From: Zea mays
Taxonomy: Eukaryota > Streptophyta > Magnoliopsida > Poales > Poaceae
Assembly (NCBI RefSeq): GCF_902167145.1
Contig: NC_050099.1
Span: 240,014,588 to 240,078,587 of the forward strand
DNA: 64,000 nucleotides
Reading direction: 5' to 3'
Shown: piece after piece, positions 42,022 through 52,228 of the stretch
Layout: every line of letters starts with the position of its first letter
Numbering within the stretch: position 1 is the stretch's first letter
Translations under genes and position numbers: made by a program
The notes under the pieces: model-generated
What the model saw: the letters and a program-made list of their open reading frames with translations, nothing else
Told to the model about the DNA's origin: nothing
Databases searched by the model: none

Positions 42022-44660
42022 ATGTTCAAGCATAGGAGATCGAGGAGGAGTGGGGGCAGCGCGGCCAGCGAGGACAGCTCGGGCAGTGGGCTTTTTCAGG
42101 GCACCTCACAGAGCCGACAGAGGCAGCAGCAACTTCTCGACTGTCTAGACGAAGTGCAGGGTGAGGAGGGTGAGCAGGAGACTCCTCAGCAGGATGCTCA
42201 TGTGCAGGGTGAGGAGGGTGAACAGGATGAGGAGGGTGAGCAGGATGAGGAGGTTGACCCAATGGGGGCAGGCAGCGCGGGCGACGCGTCAGATGCTTCT
42301 ACGTCCTTCAGGTATTATTATGCATATTAGTTTAATTGATATTAGTTTCTAATCATTTCATAATATTGAATTTACTTGTATACTTAGGTATAAGAAGAGC
42401 AATGCGCTTGGTCCGAGACCTGCCGAGAGGAGGCTCATCCGGCCGCATGGAGAATGGTGGGGCTTATTTCTGTTGTGTTAATTTTTTAATGTGAACGTGA
42501 TTGCACTAGTTTACTTGTTTTATTAATTTTTGTAGGTCATGGGAAGACTTGACTTGGGACGGTACAGGCAGACGTCCCAAGGTGAACGCGGTGTTGGGTA
42601 GCCTCTGTCGCTTCTACTACCCTGGCATGGTGGAGCTGAATGGCGAGAGGTTCGCGGCTATGCAGTGGGCTGACAGGGGTCTAAAGGACTATGTCGAGCC
42701 ATGGGAGTCAGGGGAAAGCAGTAGCGGAGGGGGAAGTTCGGAAAAAAAACGAAGGACTTGTCAGGTGGCTGTGTGGGACGAGTTCTGGGTGAGTTTACTT
42801 TCGTATATAAGCAATTCATTGAATTATTGCTTCTCCAAATCTTACTTTAACTTAACTTCTACATTGATATGTAGGGGAGGTTCCAATTGCCGGATGACAT
42901 CGAGGAGGATCAGGCTCAGTGGACACGTGTGAAGAGGCACTTTCGGAAGTGCGCTGATAAGATAATCAAGGATGCCATGTACAATGCTCGCATCGCGGCC
43001 GTCAACTACTACTACAAGAAGATAAAGGGGCAGAAAATGAGCAAAGCATTAGGGGCCAATGAGATCTACCTCACAGAGGAGCAGTACCTGGAGAGCGTTG
43101 TGGATTGGCTGGCGAAGGACATGGAAGCCTGGAGGTGGTTGGCTAAGAGATGGGCGTCGCCTGAGTGGATTGCAGAGTCCAACAAGCACCGTGCCAACCG
43201 TGGCACTGAAGGACCGGGGCACAGGTACGGCGCCGATGGACACCTTGGTACCGCACGCCGCATGGTAAGTATATAAATCAAACTTGTATGTTACATCTAT
43301 GAAAATTATATGGTTTAACTCTTCTTTTTCATGCAGGAAGCTGAAAGTGGAGTTGCTCCAAGTTTTATGGAGGTTTACGTCCGTGGTCACCGTGGCCCTG
43401 ATCCGGCGAACCCTGATGTGCTATGCAGCGAGGCAGCAAGGGAGAAAATGGTAAACAAGTTTGTATTTACGAATTAAATTGCATGTTTTGTGTCTAACTC
43501 CAACTTTCTTTGCAGAATGCATATGGGGAGGAAATGACTCAACGCCATGGGCCTGACTTCGACTGGATGCATTCAGACTTAGATGCCTCGGCGTTGTACC
43601 ACAGTGGTGGGGGTAGAAAGCATGGCAGGTGAGGTGTTTGTGTTTGATTCGACGATTTCATTAACAAGAATGTGTCCACTTAATGGCTCAACTATGTGTA
43701 TCATGCAGGTTTGCCTTTGGCACCGGCGTTGTGGAATATAACAGGACAATAGGTCAAGGGAAGGCATCGTCTTCGGGAGGGAGTTCTCGCTCCTCCAGGT
43801 CTGCTCGAGAGGCTCAGCTGGAGGAGGAGACTCGGGCAGCACAGGAGCAGGCTCGAGCAGCACAGGAGCAGGCTCGAGCAGCGCAGGAGCAGGTTGGACA
43901 GCTGACGCAATATATGGCTTCTTATTTTCAGGTAATCCGTCTATCTCATCACGTGTCGTCATTGAATTCAAAGTATAATGTTGTGATTCTAACGTTGCAT
44001 CCATTTGCAGGAAATGACTACTCGACTCGGCCCTGATATGAACTTGCCCGCTTTTCGCCCTCCCCAGGTAACACTATCTGAACACTTCAATTCCATAGCA
44101 ACTCTTTCTTTATTATCAAAACTGGCTCGCAGGCACAAGGATGGGGACAGTGGTCAGGACAAGCTCCAGCGTCGCAGCCACAGTGGACCGGCGTTGGGTG
44201 GACGCAGGCACCTCCAGGCACTTGGACGCCTCCACCCCAAGGATCGCAGCCAGTCCCGGGATGGGTGCCACCGGTCTCCCAGCCACCGGCGGGCTCTCAT
44301 CCATTTCAAGCGTGGATGGCACCGCCACCGACGGGGTGGGTGCCACCACCTCTGGGGTGGCCACCACAACAGTACCCGTGGATGCATGCACAACCTCCTC
44401 CTCACCATGGATCACAGGTGACGTTCCATGTTTAGTTTAATGCAAATATTGACCAAACACAGCAATGTATATGTATAGTGATAGCAAAATACAGCCTTAT
44501 TTGAATGATTGATGAATTGCAGGGTTCAGCGTCACATGCTCATGGATCGGAGGGTGGTGTCAACGTCCAAGACTTCCTCGTCCATGGTGCTGGAGGGAGT
44601 GGCCACCTTCCTGGTGGCGGAGGAGGGAGTGGCCAAAACTCCCACAGCCCGCCGGAGTGA
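42022..44660 (+). CDS. CACTA second gene, Transposase_24-like, TnpA position; ten exons, open
   Basis: In En/Spm elements this position encodes the DNA-binding partner of the transposase. Exons from GT-AG borders and an uninterrupted frame: 42022-42311, 42388-42456, 42536-42788, 42875-43264, 43337-43450, 43516-43628, 43709-43931, 44011-44067, 44133-44417 and 44523-44660 (TGA). The N-terminus is Ser/Arg-rich with acidic GEEGEQDEE repeats. The centre carries PF03004-type motifs (GLRPAERRLIRPHGEW, WRWLAKRWASPEWIAESNKHRAN, APSFMEVYVRGHRGPDP). An AAQEQAR repeat (three copies, likely coiled coil) and a Pro/Trp/Gln-rich exon follow, and a Gly-rich tail ends SPPE. I see no stop or frameshift. The exon model is a manual inference without transcript support. 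Confidence 0.82.
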
Positions 44661-44933
44661 TCAGTGAGGAGTGAGTAGTGAGTAGTGAGTAGCTTATGGA
44701 CTTATGGACAGAGACTTATGGACTAGAGTTTTGTGAATTGTGTATTTGAATGGACAATAGACTTTTGGACTCTAGACTTATTTGAATGGACTATGGACTA
44801 TTTATGTATATGTGAATGTGTTTTGTGAATTATGTATTAAGCTTGTGAATCTGTATATGTGAATTGTGATATTGTGTATATTGCTGTGAATTATTAATAG
44901 GTGCAGAAAAATCTGTTTTGGGGGGAACCATCA

Positions 44934-45272
44934 ATTTTCGTCGGCCTCGGTGGTGGCCGACGAAAATATGTTCGCAGGCTATTTTCGTCGGCCACCACGA
45001 GGCCGACGAAAATAGTCTGGCACTTATTTTCGTCGGCCATCACCGGGCCGACGAAAATAGTCAGCCGACCATTGATTTTCGTCGGCCCTTGGGAAAGCCG
45101 ACGAAAATAGGTTATTTTCGTCGGTACCCACGAAAATAGGTGCCTATTTTCGTCGAACTTATTTTCGGCGGCTATTTTCGTCGGCCTGCCGACGAAAATA
45201 CTCTATTTTCGTCGGTTTAGGCTTATTTTCGTGGGTTTTTGGCCCACGAAAATTTAGGCGTTTCCTGTAGTG
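44934..45272. repeat. CACTA copy 2 right subterminal array and TIR
   Basis: Hairpin pairs of ATTTTCGTCGGCC and GGCCGACGAAAAT occur near 44934, 44979, 45026, 45075, 45113, 45170 and 45205. GGCCCACGAAAATTTAGGCG and TTTCCTGTAGTG follow. The array is better preserved than the equivalent right end of copy 1. Confidence 0.9.
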
Positions 45273-47268
45273 ACAATATACATAGTAACACCTATCTGAA
45301 TTGTTTGCCTCCAGTATCTCACAAGAAGCATCCGAGCATATATTACAAAGTAGTTTATTTGAGAAGAAATAGCTTGAGAGGGCCAACAAATTATCTTTGG
45401 CTAGCCTTACCATTCATATATGTTGAAAGATGTGTCCTTACATCCGAGAGCGGCCAGATAGCTCATCCATTTTTATTGTGTTATTCACACATTTAGTATT
45501 AACTCAACTCACACCTAAAAAATGACCTGGCACTTTTTTAGTGTGCCATTCATGCATCTAGTATTACTATTAGCTCAGCTTACACTCAACAAATGACCCT
45601 CACAGCTAGTTTATATGTTGCGTTCTATGCACTACCAAAAAAAAATCTACAAATGACCCTCTCACACCTAGTTCATGTGTTCAACGTTTAGCTAGCATCA
45701 CATTGTTCCATGTAGTGTTCTGTTTTCAACTTTTAATGCATATAAACATGTTTAAAATTTAAGATAGAGATATGTGTCTAGGGCCACCGTGGAAGCAATC
45801 TCATAGAGTGATTGAGCAGCTGCCATGTTCAAAAACACGCTCTATTTTTGGAACGACGGTGTTGCCACCATCGCCCATCGGGCTGCCAACCACATGTTTT
45901 GGGTGTACACAATCCACACTCTATAAATTATGTTAGCAAGTGTAGTACGCTGGTACACAAAAGCTCTATAGTGACGGTTCTAAACCTATTTACACTAATA
46001 TTTTTCAGAACCGATAGTGCTAGGGACCAGTGCAAAATAATTATTTATATAGGCAGGTAACTCAAAACCAACAACAGAAATCTATTTTCACTTATGGTCG
46101 AGATAGTAAAACCGTTAACAAAAATATTTTCCTAGAAACATAAAATATATTTTTAAATTAACAAAAAACCATTTTAATTAGGGTGACCTTGCCCGCTTGT
46201 CTCCGTCGCAAGTCACGGCATTTTATGCGCGCTACGCGGCCGGTGGGCATTGACCCCCGAGACCTCACCCTCGTGTATACCTTTCTGTACCACTCTATCT
46301 CTCACTTAATGGGTGTCTAGAAGGTAGTTTTGTTGCTCACATAGTATAATCAACTGAGTGTAAATTGATTGTTTAAGGCTATAAGCGAATTAAATAAAAA
46401 GTTGTCAACTACAAAGTTTAATAACTTTTGAAGTTCTATATCTTTTATTTTGATACTTTTTTCTATCCAAGGTCGTTTGCAAAATTTGCATTTGAATTTG
46501 ACAAATTTGGATGTAATTTTTGAGAGTCGAGATGATTTCAAATAAAAAAGTTGTCAACTATAAAGTTTCTTATCTTTCGACATCTATAACTTTTATTTTG
46601 ATAGTTTTATCATCCGAGGTTGTTTGAAAAACTAAAAAATTAAGGATAATTTTTTTTTCTAGTGATGGTTTCTTACGAAAACCGCCTGTAGAAATTTGAT
46701 TTCTACTGGCGAATTTTTAGGGCACCGCATGTAGAAATAGCACTGAAGCTCGATAACTGAATCTGTCTGTAAAAATTAGACTACACCGCATGCTTAATTT
46801 TTTTATACTACTGGTATCCATACTGAGCACGCCCGCATTTTTAATGATTACATATAGATAGCAAGGTGACCCTAGCAATTACACGTCTAATAATATAGAG
46901 TATAATTTTATGCACATAGCTTAGACTCTTCTCATATGTTTTTCTCCCTTGAAGTATTTTAATGTTTATTAATGACTTCGTTAGCATTTATTGACATCAT
47001 AAGCAGTTGTTCCACCATGAGGGATCAACGTGCTATATCTCTCTTTATTTAGGGAGACTCCTCTCTATCTCATCAACAACGTCCTCTAAACAGTACTTTA
47101 AATATAGATGATCCTCTGTCCTCTATATAGGGAGATTCTGTCTCATCTTCTTTATCTATTTTAATACCAAAAACAATAGATATAGCAAAACTAAAATATA
47201 TATAAAATATTTGAGAGTATGACAAATACATACATACAAAAAAAATTAAAAGAAAATCCTTCGCCCGT
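45273..47268. other. Anonymous AT-rich DNA with internal repeats
   Basis: Two kilobases without a credible gene. A roughly 100-bp unit containing AAAAGTTGTCAACTA and CTTTTATTTTGATA occurs twice in direct orientation (46388-46490 and 46536-46634). Near 46660-46760 and 45975-46020 are short words such as AAACCGCCTGTAGAAAT and TGACGGTTCTAAACC, of the kind seen in degraded non-autonomous CACTA elements of grasses. I could not find matching termini, so no element is called. CCCGT at 47264-47268 should be the target duplication of the next LTR element. Confidence 0.4.
46388..46634 (+). repeat. Two diverged direct repeats of about 100 bp
   Basis: Units 46388-46490 and 46536-46634 share AAATAAAAAGTTGTCAACTA, AAAGTTT, TCTATA, CTTTTATTTTGATA, ATCC.AGGT.GTTTG in the same order. 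The 45 bp between them are unrelated. They look like an old internal duplication. Confidence 0.7.
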
Positions 47269-48568
47269 TGTCGGTGTTTTGACCCGAGGATCCTAACGAC
47301 TAGTAAATTGATACTGCGTGCCCTGACTCAGATGGATGATGCAAGGTGACACAAGTCTTTTATCCTGGTTTGGGCAAGAGAGAGTTCTACTTCCAACAGA
47401 GGGGGATGAGACTTATATTACTTGCACCTAAGTACTTATAGTAGGGAGTACAAGCTGGTTGGGAGAGGGAAGGATCTCAAGTCTCTGGGGTTGATTAAGG
47501 CAAGTGCCAATACCACCGTGGAGGTGAAAACCGTGGAGTGTTCGCCCCTGCCTGAAGCCATGGAAACCTCTATTTATAGGCTCAAGGAGAGCCTTCAGGC
47601 GTGCCAGGGTTTGTTGCGTACAGAGAGAAGGCATGGCCGAGCCCCTGTAGTCGGTATGGACTGTGGTATGGCCCTTGTACTCGTTGTTGACTTGTGCCGG
47701 GAGGGGGATGTCCGGTTCCTGTATTTGCATCTTTGACTGAGCAGAGTATCGAGGCTAGGGCCGAGGGCTCGGTCACGTACCCAAGTTTGTCTGGTGGAGA
47801 AGATGACCAAGTCGTAGTGGTTGGAGTAGTGGTGAGTATGGCAAAAAGCTCCTGGTAATATGCCAGCTCTATGGCTTCTGGTGACGTCGGGCGTCCTCAC
47901 GCTGGTAATATCGAGGCCGAAGCCATGCTCGGGCGAGGCGGAAGTATCCCCAAGGCCATGGACGAGCTCGATCTGAGGCTCGCAGCCGTGTAGGACACAG
48001 TTAAAGGAATGGCCTCCTACGGGATTCGCGGGGGGTAGGTAGCCGAGTCAGAGCTCAGGCGAGGCAGAGTTTGTCCCAAGGCTGAGGCCGGCTTCGAGCA
48101 AGGTAGAGTTTCTTCCCGAGGGCCAGCCCACGCTTTGGCGTATGTGCGTCCCATCCGGAGTTGGTAGACATCGTGGGGGAATAATAGCTGTTGTACATGA
48201 GCATGCGTCATCGTAGTTGGTGAAAGCCGACGGGACCACTGTCCTATCGCTCCTGTTCTCCTGTGATGTTACGTGGGGTAGGTACACGCATTGAATTCTA
48301 ATGTCCCTTATGGCCTTTGACTGAGGCCTGGCTCAGGGTTGTCTTTCTTGCTTAAGATGGGCTCGGGCGTGGTTGAAACGGCGGTTCCGTGGAGAGGGGA
48401 CCTTAGGCGGGACAAGGATTTCCTCGAGTACGTACCTGGCCCAAGGGTAGGCTCGAGGGAGGTGAAGTTATGAGTGACCGCCGAGAGGAGCCTCGGGTGA
48501 GTCCTGGTTCACACTCTCTTGACCTCAGGGAATGTGTCCGAAAGTGGTCTTGTAGTTAAGCGCATTTT
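47269..48568 (+). repeat. Gypsy-like 5' LTR, first segment
   Basis: This starts TGTCGGTGTTTTGACCCGAGG and contains CTTTTATCCTGGTTTGGGC, a phrase common in grass Gypsy LTRs. A TATTTATA box lies at 47571-47578. The segment is interrupted at 48568 by the Copia and resumes at 57428. Open frames here (for example 47422-47736) lack recognisable domains. Confidence 0.75.
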
Positions 48569-49803
48569 TGAAAGGGAAATGTGCCCTTGGGCCATTTCTA
48601 AGTATTTTGGTGATTGAGTGCCAACGCAAGTGCTTTTGTGTTGATCTATGTAATATGGTGGACAAAGTGCAAATCATGTCAAAAGGTATGTTTCTCAGAC
48701 TTAGTACATTGTTTTAGAGACTAATGCATTGTGTCTAAGTGCTGGAAACAGGAAAAGAACAATTGGAAATGTCTTGGCTCGAGCAGCCAAGACTCTGCTC
48801 AGTCTGGAGCACCGGACTGTCCGGTGGTGCACCGGACAGTGTCCGGTGCGCCAGGCTGGCTCAGGCGAACTGGCCGCTCTCGGGAAGAATTTGACGGCGT
48901 ACGGCTATAATTCACCGGACTGTCCGGTGAGCCAACGATCGGCCGGGCCAACGGTCGGCTGCGCGATCTGCGCGAGACACGTGGCCGAGCCAACGGTCGG
49001 GAGGGGGCACCGGACTGTCCGGTGTACACCGGACAGTGTCCGGTGCGCCAATGGCTCCCAGGCGCCAACGGTCGGCTTCGCCAGGAAAGGAAAGAAATCC
49101 GCACCGGACAGTGTCCGGTGTGCACCGGACTGTCCGGTGCGCCAGGCGACAGAAGGCAAGATTTGCCTTCCAGGAATGCTCTCAACGGCTCCTAGCTGCC
49201 TTGGGGCTATAAAAGGGACCCCTAGGCGCATGGAGGAGTACACCAAGCATTCTCTAAGCATTCCTAAGCACTAAGACATCGATTTCGCGCTTTTGATTCC
49301 TTGCGGTAGCAATTAGAGCTCTAGTTGAGTTGTGAACTCATTGAGTTGTGTTGTGAGCTCTTGTTGCGACTTGTGTGTGTGGTGTTGCTGTGATTTCTTG
49401 TCTTGAGTGTGTTGCTTATCCCTCCCTTACTCCGTGCTTCTTTGTGAACTTTAAGTGTAAGGGCGAGAGGCTCCAAAGTGTGGAGATTCCTCGCAAACGA
49501 GATATAGTAAAGCAAGCAAAACACCGTGGTATTCAAGTGGGTCTTTGGACCGCTTGAGAGGGGTTGATTGCAACCCTCGTCCGTTGGGATGCCACAACAT
49601 GGAGTAGGCAAGCGTTGGTCTTGGCCGAACCACGGGATAAACCACTGTGCTATCTCTGTGATTGATCTCTTGTGGTCATTGTGTTTTGTTGAGACTCCTC
49701 TCTAGCCACTTGGCAGTATTTGTGCTAACTCCTAATCAAGTTTTGTGAGTTAAATTTCAAGTTTTACAGGATCACCTATTCACCCGCCCTCTAGGTGCTC
49801 TCA
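48569..49803 (+). repeat. Copia 5' LTR
   Basis: TGAAAGGGAAATGTGCCC...GGTGCTCTCA, 1235 bp. CCGGAC...GTCCGG palindromes cluster near 48810, 48914, 49007 and 49100. A TATA box (TATAAAA) lies at 49208-49214. It has one more GCCAACGGTCGG-type unit and one more palindrome than the 3' LTR. Confidence 0.93.
49208..49214 (+). promoter_or_regulatory. LTR TATA box
   Basis: TATAAAA in GGGGCTATAAAAGGGACCCC, the same context as in the other two plus-strand Copia LTRs. It is the probable promoter for the element's genomic RNA. Confidence 0.78.
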
Positions 49804-49805
49804 AT

Positions 49806-49817
49806 TGGTATCAGAGC
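49806..49817 (+). promoter_or_regulatory. Primer-binding site, initiator-Met tRNA
   Basis: TGGTATCAGAGC lies two bases after the LTR end. It is the standard plant Copia primer site and is exact here. Confidence 0.92.
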
Positions 49818-49852
49818 TGTTCTCTTCAAGAAGGGACTAACCGCCCGGAAAG

Positions 49853-52228
49853 ATGGATCCTAAGGGGAAAGGAATCGTGATCAACGACAAGGAGAAGGAG
49901 TCCTTCGTCAACGAGCCGAAGGATGACAAGCCTACCGACTCGGGCTCGGGCCACAGACGCAAAGATGGGAAGAAGAAGAAGACAAGGCGCATCAAGGAGA
50001 TAGTCTACTACGACAGCGACGAATCTTCCTCTTCCCAAAAGGACGACGACGACTACGAGAAAAAGAAAACGGTCAATTCGAACTTTTCTTTTGATTACTC
50101 TCGTATTCCTCAAAGTACAAATGCTCATTTATTATCCATTCCACTTGGTAAACCTCCTCATTTTGATGGAGAGGACTACGGATTTTGGAGTCACAAAATG
50201 CGTAGTCACTTGTTCTCTCTCCATCCTAGCATATGGGAGATAGTAGGGAGTGGAATGCATTTTGATAGTAGTGATAGTCCCATGTTTATCAATGAGCAAA
50301 TTCATAAAAACGCACAAGCTACTACTGTGTTGCTAGCCTCATTGTGCAGGGATGAGTACCATAAGGTGAGCGGCTTGGACAATGCCAAGCAGATCTGGGA
50401 CACCCTCAAGATCTCACATGAGGGCAACGACGTCACCATGCTCACCAAGATGGAGTTGGTGGAGGGCGAACTTGGGAGATTCGCTATGATAAGGGGGGAG
50501 GAGCCAACCCAAACATACAACCGGCTCAAGACCCTTGTCAACAAGATAAGGAGCTACGGAAGCACGCGATGGACGGACCACGACGTCGTCCGCCTAATGC
50601 TAAGGTCCTTTACTGTTCTTGATCCTCATCTTGTGAACAATATTCGTGAGAATCCTAGGTACACCAAGATGACGCCCGAGGAGATACTTGGAAAGTTCGT
50701 AAGCGGGCGGATGATGATCAAGGAGGCTAGATACGTGGATGATGCATTGAATGGCCCAATCCAAGAGCCTCAAACTATTGCTCTCAAAGCAACGAGAAGC
50801 AAGGAGGCGCTACCGAGCAAGGTGGCGCAAATTGAGGCGGCCGGGCTTAATGATGAAGAAATGGCCCTCATCATCAAGCGCTTCAAGACGGCGCTAAGGG
50901 GTCGCAAGGAGCATCCCAACAAGACCAAGACGAAGGGGAAGCGCTCATGGTTCAAATGTGGTAAGATTGGTCACTTTATCGCTAATTGTCCCGATAATGA
51001 TAGTGACCAGGAAAAGAAGAGTGGAAAATGGGAAAAGAAGAAGAATTACAAGAAGGCAAAGGGCGAGGCACATATTGGAAAGGAGTGGGATTCGGATTGC
51101 TCCACGTCCGACTCCGACAACGAAGGACTCGCCGCCACCGCCTTCAACAAGTCATCCCTCTTTCCCAACGAGCATCACACATGCCTCATGGCTAAGGAGA
51201 AGAAAGTAAGTACTCGAAACTCTACTTATGCTTCTTCTAGTGAGGATGAGTCTAGTGATGATGATGAAATAGACTATTCATGCTTATTTAAGGGCTTAGA
51301 TAGATCTAAGATTGACAAGATTAATGAATTGATTGATGCTTTAAATGATAAGAATAGGCTACTAGAAAAGAAAGAGGATCTTTTGTATGAAGAACATGAT
51401 AAGTTTGTAGAGGCTCAAAAATCCCTTGCATTAGAAATTAAGAGGAATGAAATGCTTGCTTGTGAGTTGTCTACATGCCATGATTCTATTTCTAACTTAA
51501 AGAGCATAAATGATGATTTGAATGCTAAGTTAAAAATAACTAGTAAATCAACATCTTGTGTAGAAAATGATGTTATTTGCAATAGGTGTAAAGATTTTGA
51601 TATTGATGCTTGTAGTGAACACATAGCCTCTATTAAAAAATTAAATGATGAAATTGCTAGTCTTAATGCCCAACTTAAGACTAGCAAAAGTGAATTTGAC
51701 AAATTAAAATTTGCAAGGGATGCCTACACAATTGGTAGACACCCCTCAATTAAGGATGGTCTTGGCTTCAAGAGAGAAGTCAAGAACTTAACAAGCCATA
51801 AGGCTTCCATCTCCGCAAAGGAGAAAGGGAAGGCCCCTATGGCTAGCAGTGTGCAAAAGAACCATGCTTTTATGTACCATGATAGAAGACAATCCTATAG
51901 GAGTTGTAATGCTAATGATGCTTTTAACTCTCATGCCATGTTTGCTTCTAGTTCTTCCTATATGCATGGTAGAGATATGTCTAGGAGAAATGTTGTTCAT
52001 ATGCCTAGGAGAAATGTTGTTAATGTTCCTAGGAAAGTTAATGAACCTTCTACAATATATCATGCTTTAAATGCTTCCTTTGCTATTTGTAGAAAGGATA
52101 GGAAGATAGTTGCTAGAAAATTAGGGGCAAAATGCAAAGGAGACAAAACTTGCATTTGGGTCCCTAAAACAATTGTGACTAACCTTGTAGGACCCAACAA
52201 GAGTTGGGTACCTAAGACCCAAGCCTAA
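49853..52228 (+). CDS. Copia gag polyprotein with substituted zinc knuckle
   Basis: This 791-residue capsid/nucleocapsid protein starts at ATG 49853 (MDPKGKGIVINDKEKE), 49 bp after the LTR. The capsid-like UBN2 region starts around residue 100 (PHFDGEDYGFWSHKMRSHLFSLHPSIWEIV). A zinc knuckle follows, in which the first Cys is Trp (codon 366, TGG at 50948-50950): WFKCGKIGHFIANC. An acidic Ser/Asp stretch, a likely coiled coil (about residues 490-630) and a basic tail with PRRNVV repeats lead to WVPKTQA and TAA. The frame has no stops. The lost cysteine would weaken RNA packaging. Length and coiled-coil tail fit a Sirevirus. Confidence 0.9.
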   Translation: MDPKGKGIVINDKEKESFVNEPKDDKPTDSGSGHRRKDGKKKKTRRIKEIVYYDSDESSSSQKDDDDYEKKKTVNSNFSFDYSRIPQSTNAHLLSIPLGKPPHFDGEDYGFWSHKMRSHLFSLHPSIWEIVGSGMHFDSSDSPMFINEQIHKNAQATTVLLASLCRDEYHKVSGLDNAKQIWDTLKISHEGNDVTMLTKMELVEGELGRFAMIRGEEPTQTYNRLKTLVNKIRSYGSTRWTDHDVVRLMLRSFTVLDPHLVNNIRENPRYTKMTPEEILGKFVSGRMMIKEARYVDDALNGPIQEPQTIALKATRSKEALPSKVAQIEAAGLNDEEMALIIKRFKTALRGRKEHPNKTKTKGKRSWFKCGKIGHFIANCPDNDSDQEKKSGKWEKKKNYKKAKGEAHIGKEWDSDCSTSDSDNEGLAATAFNKSSLFPNEHHTCLMAKEKKVSTRNSTYASSSEDESSDDDEIDYSCLFKGLDRSKIDKINELIDALNDKNRLLEKKEDLLYEEHDKFVEAQKSLALEIKRNEMLACELSTCHDSISNLKSINDDLNAKLKITSKSTSCVENDVICNRCKDFDIDACSEHIASIKKLNDEIASLNAQLKTSKSEFDKLKFARDAYTIGRHPSIKDGLGFKREVKNLTSHKASISAKEKGKAPMASSVQKNHAFMYHDRRQSYRSCNANDAFNSHAMFASSSSYMHGRDMSRRNVVHMPRRNVVNVPRKVNEPSTIYHALNASFAICRKDRKIVARKLGAKCKGDKTCIWVPKTIVTNLVGPNKSWVPKTQA

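Larger units (their letters stand above)
37384..45272 (+). mobile_element. Complete CACTA (En/Spm) transposon, copy 2
   Basis: The element begins CACTACAGGAAAAGCC and ends GGCGTTTCCTGTAGTG. The two ends are imperfect inverted repeats over about 30 bp. ACA occurs directly before (37381-37383) and after (45273-45275), the 3-bp target duplication typical of CACTA elements. Inside, in order, are a left subterminal hairpin array, a GC-rich leader, a long palindrome, the transposase gene (38897-41908), the second gene (42022-44660) and a right subterminal array. Total length is 7889 bp. Ends and second gene are intact, so it could still be mobilised if transposase were supplied. Confidence 0.95.

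Noticed and set aside
47422..47736. 104-codon plus-strand frame and opposite 100-codon frame
   Set aside because: Both lie in the LTR of the Gypsy-like element downstream of its TATA box and carry no known motif.
51788..52063. 91-codon minus-strand frame inside Copia gag
   Set aside because: Antisense shadow of the PRRNVV repeats in gag.
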